Shown one piece after another: positions 25,900 through 34,325 of a DNA stretch of 64,000 nucleotides (the stretch's first letter is position 1; every line of letters begins with the position of its first letter). Source of the stretch: FEN-299 sp963727765. GTDB taxonomy: Bacteria; Acidobacteriota; Vicinamibacteria; Vicinamibacterales; Fen-181. The notes beneath the pieces are model-generated. The model was not told where the DNA came from, ran no database searches, and saw only the letters and a list, made by a program, of their open reading frames with translations. Where the stretch lies: positions 124,001 to 188,000 of the forward strand of contig CAVSGZ010000004.1 in the NCBI GenBank assembly GCA_963727765.1, given 5' to 3'. Position numbers and translations under genes: made by a program.

Positions 25900-27015
25900 A
25901 TGAAAATCCCGGTCTTCGAGATGGAGCGGATGCAGTCGACCTGGGAGAACCTGGTCGACTACGACATGAGCGAGAGCGGGGTCCGCCCGATCACCCTGCG
26001 CGGCCTGGTCGGCATGGGGTTCGACCTCGACGCGGCCCTCGACATGCCGCTTGGCTACAGCCAGTCGAACGGCACGCTTCCGCTCAGGGAACGCCTGGCT
26101 GCGGTCTATCCCGGCGCCTCCGTCAGCCACATCGAGGTGACCAACGGCACCTCGGAGGCCAACTACCTCGTGGCGCTCTCGCTGCTCCAGCCGGGCGACG
26201 AGATGGCGATGGAGCTGCCCAACTACATGCAGTTGTGGGGCGTGCCCGAGAGCCTGCAGGCGAAGGTCCGCCCATTCCATCTCCGCCCCGAGCGCGGGTG
26301 GGAGCCGGACTGGGACGAGTTCGAGCAGGCGGTGACGCCGCGGACGGGGCTGCTCTACCTCTCGAACCCGAACAACCCGTCCGGGGCCGTGCTCTCCGAC
26401 GCGGCGATGCGGCGCATCGTTGCGCGGTGCGAGGCGACGGGCACGACCCTGCTGGCCGACGAGGTCTACCTCGGCGCCGAGCTCGACGGCGAGCGGACCA
26501 GGAGCTTCTGGGGCATGAGCGACCGGGTCGTCGTCACGAGCGGCCTGTCGAAAGCGTACGGGATTCCCGGGGTGCGCATCGGCTGGATCGTCGGCCCACC
26601 GTCTCTCATCGAGACCTGCTGGAGCCAGCACGACTACCTCACCATCGGTCCCAACAAGCTCTCGGATATGGTGGCGCGCGTGGCCGTCGCCCCGGACAAC
26701 CGCGAGGCGCTCTACGCGAGGACTCGCGCCATCCTCAACGAGAACCTGCCGATCATCGAACGATGGGCGGCCAGCTTCGGCGGCCTGCTCGAGTTCAACC
26801 GGCCGCGGGCCGGCGCGATGACGCTAGTGCGTTATCGTTCGGCATTGCCGAGCCTCGAGCTGTGCGAGCGGATTCGCGTCGAGCAGAACACGCTCGTCGT
26901 GCCGGGCCGGCACGTGGGCCTCGAAGGCTACCTGCGGATCTGGTACGGCGGCCGCCAGGAGTACATCACCGAGGGGCTCCGCCGCATCGGCGCCGTGCTC
27001 TCGACGCTCGCCTGA
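25900..27015 (+). CDS. PLP-dependent aminotransferase, class I/II
   Basis: 371 residues. ATG 25900 follows GGAG with about eight bases spacing and begins MKIPVFEMERMQSTWENLV. Fold-type I motifs: LGYSQSNGTLPLRERLA, TNGTSEANYLVALSLL, YLSNPNNPSGAVL, LLADEVYLG, SGLSKAYGIPGVRIGW with the Schiff-base Lys (about 228), and a C-terminal LRIWYGG with the carboxylate Arg. The N-terminus resembles capreomycidine-synthase-like and other uncharacterised members. The substrate is unknown. Divergent from the ornithine cyclodeaminase-like gene and 12 bp upstream of the DedA gene, so it may be co-transcribed with DedA. Confidence 0.92.
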   Translation: MKIPVFEMERMQSTWENLVDYDMSESGVRPITLRGLVGMGFDLDAALDMPLGYSQSNGTLPLRERLAAVYPGASVSHIEVTNGTSEANYLVALSLLQPGDEMAMELPNYMQLWGVPESLQAKVRPFHLRPERGWEPDWDEFEQAVTPRTGLLYLSNPNNPSGAVLSDAAMRRIVARCEATGTTLLADEVYLGAELDGERTRSFWGMSDRVVVTSGLSKAYGIPGVRIGWIVGPPSLIETCWSQHDYLTIGPNKLSDMVARVAVAPDNREALYARTRAILNENLPIIERWAASFGGLLEFNRPRAGAMTLVRYRSALPSLELCERIRVEQNTLVVPGRHVGLEGYLRIWYGGRQEYITEGLRRIGAVLSTLA

Positions 27016-27027
27016 CCGCCTGGGACC

Positions 27028-27684
27028 ATGCTGGGAGAGTACCTATCGGCTGCCGTGGGTGCCGTTTCGCCGGGCGTGGTGGAGCACCGCCTGCTCGGTT
27101 GGATCTCGCGCTACGGCCTGCAGTTCATCTTCGGCGCGCAGGTGCTCGGCATCGTCGGCTTGCCGATGCCCGACGAGCTGATGCTGACGATGGCGGGCAC
27201 GCTCGTCCGCGCCGGCCGGCTGCCGCTCCTCGGCACGCTGGTCGCGGCGCAGGGCGGGGCGCTGGTCGGGATCACGGTCAGCTACCTGGCGGGACGCTAC
27301 ATCGGTCTGGCGGCGCTCCGGAAGATCGTGCACATCCCCGACGACCTGCTGCGCCGCGTCGAGCACTGGTTCCACCGCGCCGGTGGATGGCTGCTGACCT
27401 TCGGCTACTTCATTCCCGGCGTCCGCCACGTGACGGCGATCGCCGCCGGCTCCTCCGGTCTCGGCTACGGAACGTTCGCCGCGTTCGCCTACCCCGGCGG
27501 GATCCTCTGGTCGTCGTTCTTCGTGACGGCCGGCTACGTGCTCGGCGAGCGGTGGCGCCCCGCCTTCGCGGCGATCGTGAGAAACGTCCGCCTGTCGATC
27601 GTCGTGGCGGCGCTGGCCTACGGCCTCTACCTCGCGTTCGTGGCGGTGCGCTGGTACCGGCGGCGCATCGCGCGGGAGCCCTAA
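27028..27684 (+). CDS. DedA family membrane protein (VTT domain)
   Basis: 218 residues. The family signature is present: FGAQVLGIVGLPMPDELMLTMAG near the N-terminus (the acidic residues of the E/D-box), GITVSYLAGRYIG, and RAGGWLLTFGYFIPGVRH with the conserved F.P.R..... motif, then AAGSSGLGYGTFAAFAYPGGILW. About five membrane segments follow the reentrant VTT-fold pattern. DedA proteins include flippases for undecaprenyl phosphate or phosphatidylethanolamine and act in the inner membrane. The cell-wall role would suit a neighbourhood that also holds the SEDS-PBP fusion, but the genes are not adjacent. Starts 12 bp after the aminotransferase stop. Confidence 0.9.
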   Translation: MLGEYLSAAVGAVSPGVVEHRLLGWISRYGLQFIFGAQVLGIVGLPMPDELMLTMAGTLVRAGRLPLLGTLVAAQGGALVGITVSYLAGRYIGLAALRKIVHIPDDLLRRVEHWFHRAGGWLLTFGYFIPGVRHVTAIAAGSSGLGYGTFAAFAYPGGILWSSFFVTAGYVLGERWRPAFAAIVRNVRLSIVVAALAYGLYLAFVAVRWYRRRIAREP

Positions 27685-27811
27685 TCCCTTGACAACGGTC
27701 ATGGGACGGACTCAATCTCTGTCCGATTCTTCCCGTGGCCTGCCTGGAGTCTTCGGACCGGCCCGGCGTGTCGACGGCGATGTTCGTGCGCAGCCGATGG
27801 AAAGGCTCTCG

Positions 27812-29422
27812 ATGTTTCGCTCGCTGCCTCTCGCTCTGACGTTTCTGGTGCTGGCCTTTTCCACGGGCGGCGCGGCCGTGGACGCGCAGCCGCAGGCGGC
27901 CGGGGCCGCCCCCGGTGCCGGACTGGTGCCGATCGACGTGCACGTGCTCGACCGCAACGGCAAGCCGGTGGCCGGCCTCACGGCAGCCGACTTCACGGTT
28001 CTCGAGGACGGCGTCCCACAGCAGGTCCGCTACCTGTCGCCGATCTCCCTGACGGCGGGAACGGCCGCGCCCGGGGCCAGGCCGACGATGAGGAACGGAC
28101 TGGCGGCCGTTCCCCAGGACCGCCGGATCTTCGTCTTCATGTTGGGCCTGGGCCGGCTCGAGGACCCGTCGGGAACCATCAGCGGCCTGCTGAAGTTCGT
28201 CAAGACGCGGCTGCTGCCGCAGGACCAGGTGGCCATCTTCGCCTACGACCGGGCGCTGGATTTCACGGCCGACCACCAGAAGGTGGCCGACGCGCTGGAA
28301 CGGTTCAAGAAGGGGCACCCGGGCGTCAACCACGACCTCTCGGGGGAGTTGGGGCCGACCGGGATGGCCACGCTCTACGGGACCCGCACGCTCCCGAAGA
28401 AACTGCAGACCAGGATCGACGAACTGATCCTGGGCCCCGGGGCTGCTCCGGCCACGCCGATCTCCGCCGAGTCGATCCAACCGGAGCAATTCGAGCATCT
28501 GTCGCTCGACGGCTTCATGGCGTCGTGCGCCACCAGCCTCGACGACAACAACAGCCTCGTCGCGCTCCTGGGGTACCTGCGGTACTTCGAGGGGCAGAAG
28601 CACGTGATCTTCATCACCGAGACGGGGCTGCAGTCGGCGAACGACACGAGCGCGGCCGCTATCGCGGCGCTGGCGAACGACGCGCGCGCCTCGCTCCACA
28701 CGATCCCGGCGGCCGGCCTGCTCGACACCGACCCCGATTACGGGCTCCATGCCACCCTGCAGCAGGCCGTCGCGACGCAAAGCCTGCGGACGATGGCGGA
28801 CCTGACGGGCGGCCTGCCGGCCATCACCGAAAAGGGCCAGGCGGCGCTCGACCGGCTCGACGAGACGACGCGCAGCGGCTACCTCCTCGGGTTCCAGTCC
28901 TCGCGGGCGGCGTGGGACGGCAGCTACCGCCAGCTCGTCGTGCGGGTGAACCGTCCCAACACGACGGTGCTCTACCGCCACGGATACTACCGCCTGTCGG
29001 CCAACGGCTATTTCGATCGGCGCGAGATCATCACGAGCGACCGGCTGTCGGCCGGCGGGAACTTCCGCCGCGAGGTTGCCGACATCAGGCTGAAGGCATC
29101 GATCTCGCAGCGTCAGGGCACGAGCCTGGTCGCCGAGGGGAAGATCGACCTGACCAGGGTGAAGACGGCGTCGGCCGACGGGACGCGCAAGGCCCTGCTC
29201 AACGTGGCGATCTACTGCCTCGATGGCGCGTCCAATCCGACGGGCACCTATGAGACGACCGTGCCGGTCAAGGTCCCCGAAGCCGATTACGAGCGGATCC
29301 TGAAAGACGGCTTCCCGTTCTCGCTCGAGTTCCCCATCGTCCGCGGCACGCAGAACGTGCGGGTCGTCGTGTACGACTTCGGGTCGGATCTGATCGGCCG
29401 GGCCGACGCGCACGTCTTCTGA
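27812..29422 (+). CDS. Exported VWFA-related (acidobacterial type) protein
   Basis: 536 residues. ATG 27812 follows GAAAGG at six bases and starts a signal peptide (MFRSLPLALTFLVLAFS then AVDAQ). Residues of about 30-70 form the 'VxVxVxDxxGxPVxGLTxxDFxVxEDGxPQ' segment (DRNGKPVAGLTAADFTVLED). A von Willebrand A-like domain follows (about 80-370: RRIFVFMLGLGRL, QVAIFAYDRALDF and KHVIFITETGL). The C-terminal part is beta-rich, with RSGYLLGFQSS and YRQLVVRVN. This architecture is abundant in Acidobacteriota and is the best lineage marker in the window. The MIDAS motif is degenerate. Role unknown; probably surface or periplasmic protein binding. Confidence 0.85.
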   Translation: MFRSLPLALTFLVLAFSTGGAAVDAQPQAAGAAPGAGLVPIDVHVLDRNGKPVAGLTAADFTVLEDGVPQQVRYLSPISLTAGTAAPGARPTMRNGLAAVPQDRRIFVFMLGLGRLEDPSGTISGLLKFVKTRLLPQDQVAIFAYDRALDFTADHQKVADALERFKKGHPGVNHDLSGELGPTGMATLYGTRTLPKKLQTRIDELILGPGAAPATPISAESIQPEQFEHLSLDGFMASCATSLDDNNSLVALLGYLRYFEGQKHVIFITETGLQSANDTSAAAIAALANDARASLHTIPAAGLLDTDPDYGLHATLQQAVATQSLRTMADLTGGLPAITEKGQAALDRLDETTRSGYLLGFQSSRAAWDGSYRQLVVRVNRPNTTVLYRHGYYRLSANGYFDRREIITSDRLSAGGNFRREVADIRLKASISQRQGTSLVAEGKIDLTRVKTASADGTRKALLNVAIYCLDGASNPTGTYETTVPVKVPEADYERILKDGFPFSLEFPIVRGTQNVRVVVYDFGSDLIGRADAHVF

Positions 29423-29437
29423 AGGAGGGCCAGACAG

Positions 29438-30745
29438 GTGATCACCCCGGACATCATCGCGCCGTTTCTGCTGACCATCGGCGTCAGCTTCCTGATCGGC
29501 ATCGGGCTCCGGGAGTACTACGAACGCGAGGCGAAGTTCGAGACGTTCGGCACCGTCCGGACGTTCATCTTCATCGGCATGCTGGGCTTCGTGCTCTTCA
29601 GGCTGCCTGCCGTCGGACACGAGTCGTTCCTGGCCGGGTTCGGCGCCCTGTCGCTGTTCCTGCTCATCTACTACGGCAACAAGGTCCTGCAGCGGAAGAG
29701 CCCCGGGATGATCGGCGTCCTGATGGCCCTGCTGACCTACGTCACCGGGCCGATCGCGCTCCAGTATCCGCAGTGGTACCTGGTACTCATCGCGATCACC
29801 GTCCTGATCGTGCTGCACTCGAAGGGGCGCATCCGCCGCTTCACCGATCGCCTTCAGACCGGCGAGGTGGTGACCGCGTGCAAGTTCCTGGCAATCATCG
29901 GTGTCGTGCTGCCGCTCATCCCGGCGGTCCCGCCGACGGAAGGGGCCGTGGGGCGATTCCTGGCGATGCTGCCGGTCACGCCCAGGCAGATCTGGCTCGC
30001 CGTCGTGATCACGACCGGGATCTCCTACCTGGGGTACGTCCTCCAGACCTATCTCTTCCCGCGCAAGGGCCTGGTCCTCGCCGGCCTGGTGGGCGGCCTC
30101 TACTCGAGCACCGCCACCGTCCTGGTGCTGTCGAAGAAGTCGAAGGCCTCGCCCGGGGTCGTCCGGCAGGCGGCGATGGCCATCCTGCTGGCCGTGTCGA
30201 TGCTGTACCTGCGCCTGCTGGTGCTGGCGGTCATCTTCCGGCCGTCGTCGGTGCTGATCATCGCTCCGGCGCTCCTGGTGTTCTCGAGCCTCGCGGCGGC
30301 GTACTCGCTGTGGCTTCGCCGGCGGGGCACGGCCGAAGAGACGGCCGGCGCGCTGGCGGCGCCGGGCGACGTCGCGGGGGAACCTGCGCTTCGGAAGAAT
30401 CCCCTGGAGCTGAACGCCGCGTTCCTGTTCGCGGTGCTGTTCGCCGTCGTGTCGCTGGCGACGAAGTACGTCATCGCCTATTTCCAGATCGCCGGCCTGC
30501 ACCTGATGTCGTTCGTCGTCGGGTTCTCGGACATCACCCCGTTCGTCGTCTCGCTGCTGCAGAGCAACTTCGGGATCGGCGACACCCAGATCGTCCAGGC
30601 GATGATCATCGCGGCCGCGAGCAACAACCTGCTCCAACTGGTGTACGCCTACACGTTCGGCTCCCGACGGATGGCCAACCTCGTGGCGCCCGGCATGATC
30701 GGCCTCGCCGTCCTGTCGGTGCTCTACGCGCTGCTCGGGGTGTGA
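29438..30745 (+). CDS. MgtC/SapB N-terminal domain plus DUF4010 membrane protein
   Basis: 435 residues from GTG 29438, preceded by GGAGGG. The N-terminal segment (about 8-130) has MgtC-like features: LLTIGVSFLIGIGLREYYER and FGTVRTFIFIGMLG. The rest (about 165-430) is DUF4010: LPPTEGAVGRFL-like loop (here IPAVPPTEGAVG), the helix GLVGGLYSSTATVLVLSKKSK, and ASNNLLQLVYAYTFGSRRM. About ten or eleven membrane helices. The whole-length architecture is common in bacteria; its transport function is not established, though MgtC relates to magnesium and acid stress. Follows the VWFA gene by 15 bp and precedes NUDIX by 38 bp on the same strand. Confidence 0.88.
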   Translation: MITPDIIAPFLLTIGVSFLIGIGLREYYEREAKFETFGTVRTFIFIGMLGFVLFRLPAVGHESFLAGFGALSLFLLIYYGNKVLQRKSPGMIGVLMALLTYVTGPIALQYPQWYLVLIAITVLIVLHSKGRIRRFTDRLQTGEVVTACKFLAIIGVVLPLIPAVPPTEGAVGRFLAMLPVTPRQIWLAVVITTGISYLGYVLQTYLFPRKGLVLAGLVGGLYSSTATVLVLSKKSKASPGVVRQAAMAILLAVSMLYLRLLVLAVIFRPSSVLIIAPALLVFSSLAAAYSLWLRRRGTAEETAGALAAPGDVAGEPALRKNPLELNAAFLFAVLFAVVSLATKYVIAYFQIAGLHLMSFVVGFSDITPFVVSLLQSNFGIGDTQIVQAMIIAAASNNLLQLVYAYTFGSRRMANLVAPGMIGLAVLSVLYALLGV

Positions 30746-30783
30746 GGGGCCGGGCGTGAAGAGAGGGTGTGGAGGACCGGTTC

Positions 30784-31377
30784 ATGCGTGACGAGATGGT
30801 GCTGTGCTTCCCGCGGACGCTGCTCGACGAGATCGGATCGTTCGACGGCATCCGCACCGACGTGTCCGCCTATGTGCCGCGCATCCTGGAGGCCGGGAGC
30901 ACGCGGTTCATCGCCAGGGCGGCGGCCGAGGACGATCCCTCGCAGAAGCAGATCATCCCCTACGTCCTCATCAGGAAGGGGGACGCGTACCTGCACTACG
31001 TGCGCGGCAAGGGCTCGGGCGAGAAGCGGCTCGTGTCGCTCGGGTCGATCGGCATCGGCGGCCACATCAACCACGGCGACGAGAGCCTGTTCCTCGCGGG
31101 CCTCGAGTTCTACGAGGAGGCCCTCCAGCGCGAGCTGCACGAGGAGCTGCGGATGGACGGGCGCTTCGAGACGCGGGTCCTCGCGCTCATCAACGACGAT
31201 TCGACGCCGGTCGGCCGGGTGCACTTCGGGATCGTGCACGTCTGCGAGCTCGGTGACCAGAACGTGTCGAAGGGCGAGGCCTGCATCACCGACCTCCAGT
31301 TCCTCACCGTGCCCGAGCTGCGCGCGCGCCGCGACCGGATGGAGACCTGGTCGCAGCTCTGCCTCGGCCTGCTGTGA
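30784..31377 (+). CDS. NUDIX-fold predicted phosphohydrolase
   Basis: 197 residues. ATG 30784 (MRDEMVLCFPRTLL) is chosen because GGAGG lies eight bases upstream; a GTG at 30769 is less likely. The Nudix box is recognisable as SIGIGGHINHGDE then YEEALQRELHEEL (REL.EE metal-binding core at about 122-127). The N-terminal part KQIIPYVLIRKGDAYLHYVR is typical of the COG4112-like 'predicted phosphoesterase, NUDIX family'. The Gly-to-Glu spacing in the box is longer than in canonical MutT. Substrate unknown. Last gene of a + strand run; a strong hairpin follows before the convergent zinc-ribbon gene. Confidence 0.85.
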   Translation: MRDEMVLCFPRTLLDEIGSFDGIRTDVSAYVPRILEAGSTRFIARAAAEDDPSQKQIIPYVLIRKGDAYLHYVRGKGSGEKRLVSLGSIGIGGHINHGDESLFLAGLEFYEEALQRELHEELRMDGRFETRVLALINDDSTPVGRVHFGIVHVCELGDQNVSKGEACITDLQFLTVPELRARRDRMETWSQLCLGLL

Positions 31378-31462
31378 AGCGGTGAAACAAGCTCGGTGCG
31401 CCGGCAGGGCGCGGACTCGACAAGAGGGTATTCGGTGCGGGATTGCTCGAGGGGATGGAGGG

Positions 31463-31486
31463 GGCGGGAGGCGCGAGCCTCCCGCC
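31463..31486. terminator. Perfect GC-rich hairpin between convergent genes (bidirectional terminator candidate)
   Basis: GGCGGGAGGC (31463-31472), loop GCGA, GCCTCCCGCC (31477-31486): a 10-bp perfect stem. There is no T-run on either side. It lies six bases from the stop of the zinc-ribbon gene and 85 bp after the NUDIX stop. Confidence 0.65.
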
Positions 31487-31491
31487 TGCGA

Positions 31492-31665
31492 CTAACGCGA
31501 CTTGGTCACTTTCGCCGTCCGCCGACAATCGGGGCACAGCATCGGCACGATGTCACGAACGACCGGGTGCGTGTCTTCGAGCGACTTCCAACCCGACAGG
31601 ATGAGCCGGTCGATCTCCTCGTGAACGACGAAGATCCCGCACTGAGCGCAACGACCTTTGACCAT
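31492..31665 (-). CDS. Small zinc-ribbon protein
   Basis: 57 residues from ATG 31665 (MVKGRCAQCGIFVVHEE). CAQC at residues 6-9 and CPDC near 44-47 form two CxxC knuckles, the usual zinc ribbon. Length and compactness suggest a nucleic-acid or protein-binding accessory, but no family is recognised. The frame is open further upstream to 31800 with less protein-like composition, so a longer form cannot be excluded. The region upstream (31740-31840) is AT-richer than its surroundings and probably carries the divergent promoters of this gene and the SRPBCC gene. Confidence 0.55.
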   Translation of the reverse strand: MVKGRCAQCGIFVVHEEIDRLILSGWKSLEDTHPVVRDIVPMLCPDCRRTAKVTKSR

Positions 31666-31842
31666 AGGCGCCTGCTTTCCTTGAAAATGGGCCCGATCCG
31701 GGGCACCTTCTGTGTAATAGGACGCCACAAGCGGCGCGACGGTTGCAGAATTCAGCCGGCGACGATCCAAATACCCTGGAATTACGGAATTGTAACTCAA
31801 TTCGGCTCAAATTGAAACTCTGCCCTCTGAAAGAGGCGTCGA

Positions 31843-32277
31843 ATGGACGAGCATCCCCGAGCGTCGGTGGCCATCACCCGCCAGTTCCACGGACGGCCCG
31901 AGCGCGTTTTCGACGCGTGGCTCGACCCCGACGTGACGAGGCGCTGGCTGTTTGCCACACCCTCTGGCCTGATCGTCGAGTGCCGGATCGAGCCCCGGGT
32001 CGGCGGCGGGTTCACCATCGTCGATCGGCGTGACGGGGAAGATGTGGCGCACACCGGCGAGTACGTGGAGATCGACCGGCCGCGCCGGCTCGTCTTCACC
32101 TTCGCCGTCCCCAAGTACTCGAGCGCCGTCTCGCGCGTCAGCATCGACATCTCACCGGCCACCGGGGGATGCCTACTGACGCTCACCAACGACGGCGTGC
32201 CACGGGAGTTTGCGGACGGGACGCGGAAGGGGTGGACCGATCTGATGGACCGCCTGGAGAAGGTACTCGCGGGCTGA
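31843..32277 (+). CDS. SRPBCC domain protein (AHSA1 / activator of Hsp90 ATPase-like)
   Basis: 144 residues, ATG 31843 after GAGG. Motifs of the AHSA1-type START-like fold: ITRQFHGRPERVFDAWLDPD, RRWLF, CRIEPRVGGGFTIVDR, HTGEYVEIDRPRRLVFTF and a C-terminal KGWTDLMDRLEKVLAG helix. The fold binds hydrophobic ligands. Bacterial members often sit beside ArsR-type regulators, but none is present here. The ligand is unknown. Stands alone between an AT-rich promoter region and the toxin-antitoxin pair. Confidence 0.9.
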   Translation: MDEHPRASVAITRQFHGRPERVFDAWLDPDVTRRWLFATPSGLIVECRIEPRVGGGFTIVDRRDGEDVAHTGEYVEIDRPRRLVFTFAVPKYSSAVSRVSIDISPATGGCLLTLTNDGVPREFADGTRKGWTDLMDRLEKVLAG

Positions 32278-32377
32278 CCCGCTCCGGTGGGCGGCGCGTA
32301 GCCGCCACGACGAGCGCGACGAACGTCTGGCAGCACGGCGGCAGACCGCCACTGTCGGTCGGCCCGATCGTGGCGCC

Positions 32378-32412
32378 TTGACTATATTACGGATTATCCG
32401 TAACATACGTAT
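32378..32412 (+). promoter_or_regulatory. Promoter with overlapping palindromic operator for the toxin-antitoxin operon
   Basis: TTGACT (32378-32383) and TAACAT (32401-32406) are spaced by 17 bp, a good sigma-70-type match and rare in this GC-rich sequence. The spacer and -10 are covered by TTACGGAT-T-ATCCGTAA (32387-32403), a perfect 8-bp inverted repeat. A second palindrome ATACGTAT lies at 32405-32412, directly before the ATG at 32415. Binding of the antitoxin or complex here would block RNA polymerase. The predicted transcription start is only a few bases from the ATG, so the message may be nearly leaderless. Confidence 0.75.
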
Positions 32413-32414
32413 TA

Positions 32415-32735
32415 ATGAGCAGACCCAAGCGGGTTCGACGCGGTCGCGCGTCCGCCGCCCCGGGCCACCGCGTGGTGACCGCGAGCGCCGCCGCCAAGAA
32501 CTTCGGCGCCCTGGTCGAGCGGGTGCGTGAGGCGCGCGCGACCTACGTGGTCGAGCGCGCCGGCGTTCCGGTGGTGCAGATCGCGCCGGCCGCCGGCGTC
32601 GGCCCGACCTTCGCCGATCTGGTGGACTGCCTTCGCGGATCGGGGCGGCTCGACGAGCGCTACCTGAAGGAAGTCGAGCGGGGGATCGCGTGCCTCAACG
32701 AGCCATCGATTCCATCGAGCCGATGGGAATCCTGA
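32415..32735 (+). CDS. Type II antitoxin, Phd/YefM-like (VapB partner)
   Basis: 106 residues. A basic N-terminus (MSRPKRVRRGRAS) precedes a Phd-like DNA-binding domain: VTASAAAKNFGALVERVREAR and TYVVERAGVPVVQIAP (about 21-58). An acidic C-terminal segment (about 65-106) would wrap the toxin. The stop overlaps the start of the PIN toxin gene by 13 bp, the typical antitoxin-then-toxin order with coupled translation. No Shine-Dalgarno precedes the ATG, which fits near-leaderless initiation. Expected to repress its own promoter through the palindrome at 32387-32403. Confidence 0.85.
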   Translation: MSRPKRVRRGRASAAPGHRVVTASAAAKNFGALVERVREARATYVVERAGVPVVQIAPAAGVGPTFADLVDCLRGSGRLDERYLKEVERGIACLNEPSIPSSRWES

Positions 32736-33121
32736 TTGACTCGAGCGTGCTCATCGCGGCCGAGCGGGGTGACCTGGATCTCGACACCCTGCTCGCACGC
32801 CACGGCCGCGAGAGGGTGGCCATCGCGGCCATCACGGCGTCCGAACTGCTGCACGGCGTCCACAGGTTGACGGGCGCGCGCCGTGCCAGGACGGAGATGC
32901 TGGTCGCGCGGCTGCTGGCCCGGCTGCCGGCGATTTCCTTCGAGCTGGACGCCGCGCGCGTCCACGCGACGCTCGCGGCGGAACTAAGGGCGCGCGGCAC
33001 ACCGGTCGGTGCCCACGACCTGCTGATCGCGGCCACTGCCGTCGTGATCGACTACCAGGTCGCCACCCGGGATCTGCGGAGCTTTCCCCGCATCCGCGGC
33101 CTTCGCGTCCTGCGCTGGTAG
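32723..33121 (+). CDS. PIN-domain ribonuclease toxin (VapC-like)
   Basis: 132 residues from ATG 32723 (MGILIDSSVLIAAERG), a canonical PIN start; a GTG at 32690 would add eleven residues. Conserved acidic residues: Asp6 (LIDSSV), Glu in AITASELLHGVHR (about 46), Asp in GAHDLLIAATAV (about 98), and the last Asp in TRDLRSFPRI (about 117). These four coordinate Mg2+ for RNA cleavage. The toxin would cleave tRNA or mRNA when the antitoxin is lost. Overlap with the antitoxin reading frame supports a working pair. Confidence 0.9.
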   Translation: MGILIDSSVLIAAERGDLDLDTLLARHGRERVAIAAITASELLHGVHRLTGARRARTEMLVARLLARLPAISFELDAARVHATLAAELRARGTPVGAHDLLIAATAVVIDYQVATRDLRSFPRIRGLRVLRW

Positions 33122-33259
33122 AGGTCGGCGGTCAAGGGGCGGGGGCCGACAGTTCGGGACGGCGAGCGGTGGGCCTTGAGGATCCAGCCCGCGGCGTGTC
33201 ACACTTCCCCTGACGTTCGGGCCGGCGGGCGGCCCGGCAGCCTTTCACGAGGACCGATC

Positions 33260-34324
33260 ATGAACACACACGTCATCGAGCTGCTCGGGGACAAGGCGAA
33301 GTACCTGCTCGACCACCAGTGCACGACGGTGTCCAAGGACCTGCTCCACCTGCCAGGCCCGGACTTCGTGGACCGCGTCGTAGCGCAGTCGGATCGGAAC
33401 AACCGGGTGCTCGGCAACCTGCAGCGGCTGTTCACGACCGGGCGGCTGGCCGGCACCGGCTACATGTCCATCCTGCCGGTCGACCAGGGGATCGAGCACT
33501 CCGGCGGCGCGAGCTTCGCCAAGAACCCGATCTACTTCGACGGGGAGAACATCGTGAGGCTCGCCGTCGCGGGCGGCTGCAACGCGGTGGCCTCGACGTT
33601 CGGCGTGCTCGGGAGCGTGGCGCGGAAGTACGCGCACAAGATCCCGTTCATCGTGAAGATCAACCACAACGAGCTGCTGACCTACCCGAACAAGTTCGAC
33701 CAGATCATGTTCGGCGAGGTCCAGCAGGCGGCCGAGATGGGCGCGGCCGCGGTCGGCGCGACGATCTACTTCGGGTCCGAGGAGAGCGGCCGGCAGATCG
33801 TCGAGGTCGCGCAGGCCTTCGCGATGGCCCACGAGATGGGGCTGGCGACGGTGCTCTGGTGCTACCTGCGCAACCCGGCGTTCAAGAAGGACAAGGACTA
33901 CCACGTGAGCGCGGACCTCACGGGGCAGGCCAACCACCTCGGCGTGACGCTCCAGGCCGACATCATCAAGCAGAAGGCGCCCGAGAACAACGGCGGCTAC
34001 GAGGCGCTCAACGCGGGCGGGGCGAGCTACGGCAAGTACGACAAGCGGATCTACACCGAGCTCGCCACCGACCACCCGATCGACCTCACGCGCTACCAGG
34101 TCGTCAACTGCTACATGGGGCGGGCCGGCCTGATCAACTCCGGCGGCGCGTCGGGCAAGAACGACTTCGGCGACGCGGTCGTCACGGCTGTCGTCAACAA
34201 GCGCGCGGGCGGCATGGGGCTCATCTCGGGGCGCAAGGCGTTCCAGCGCCCGATGGCCGACGGCGTCAAGCTCCTCAATATCATCCAGGACGTCTACCTG
34301 GACCAGGCGATCACGGTGGCGTAG
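33260..34324 (+). CDS. fbaB: Class I fructose-bisphosphate aldolase (archaeal/DhnA type)
   Basis: 354 residues, ATG 33260 after CGAGG. Motifs of the FbaB/DhnA family: YMSILPVDQGIEHSGGASF near 70-90, GCNAVASTFGVLG, FIVKINHNELLTYP, GAAAVGATIYFGSEES, and the phosphate-binding C-terminus NSGGASGKNDFGDAV with GGMGLISGRKAFQRP. Cleaves fructose-1,6-bisphosphate to dihydroxyacetone phosphate and glyceraldehyde-3-phosphate through a Lys Schiff base. In many lineages this type works in gluconeogenesis. It ends one base before the convergent M61 peptidase stop. Confidence 0.95.
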   Translation: MNTHVIELLGDKAKYLLDHQCTTVSKDLLHLPGPDFVDRVVAQSDRNNRVLGNLQRLFTTGRLAGTGYMSILPVDQGIEHSGGASFAKNPIYFDGENIVRLAVAGGCNAVASTFGVLGSVARKYAHKIPFIVKINHNELLTYPNKFDQIMFGEVQQAAEMGAAAVGATIYFGSEESGRQIVEVAQAFAMAHEMGLATVLWCYLRNPAFKKDKDYHVSADLTGQANHLGVTLQADIIKQKAPENNGGYEALNAGGASYGKYDKRIYTELATDHPIDLTRYQVVNCYMGRAGLINSGGASGKNDFGDAVVTAVVNKRAGGMGLISGRKAFQRPMADGVKLLNIIQDVYLDQAITVA

Positions 34325-34325
34325 G

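Noticed and set aside
27410..30637. 1075-codon minus-strand frame over DedA, VWFA and DUF4010 genes
   Set aside because: Rich in Arg, Asp, Gln and His without pattern, and it crosses three real genes and their spacers.
17869..32118. Claim that every AGTACTCG site carries an extra base
   Set aside because: Sites near 17869 (proline dehydrogenase) and 32113 (SRPBCC gene) are intact and in frame, so the motif alone does not predict the insertion.
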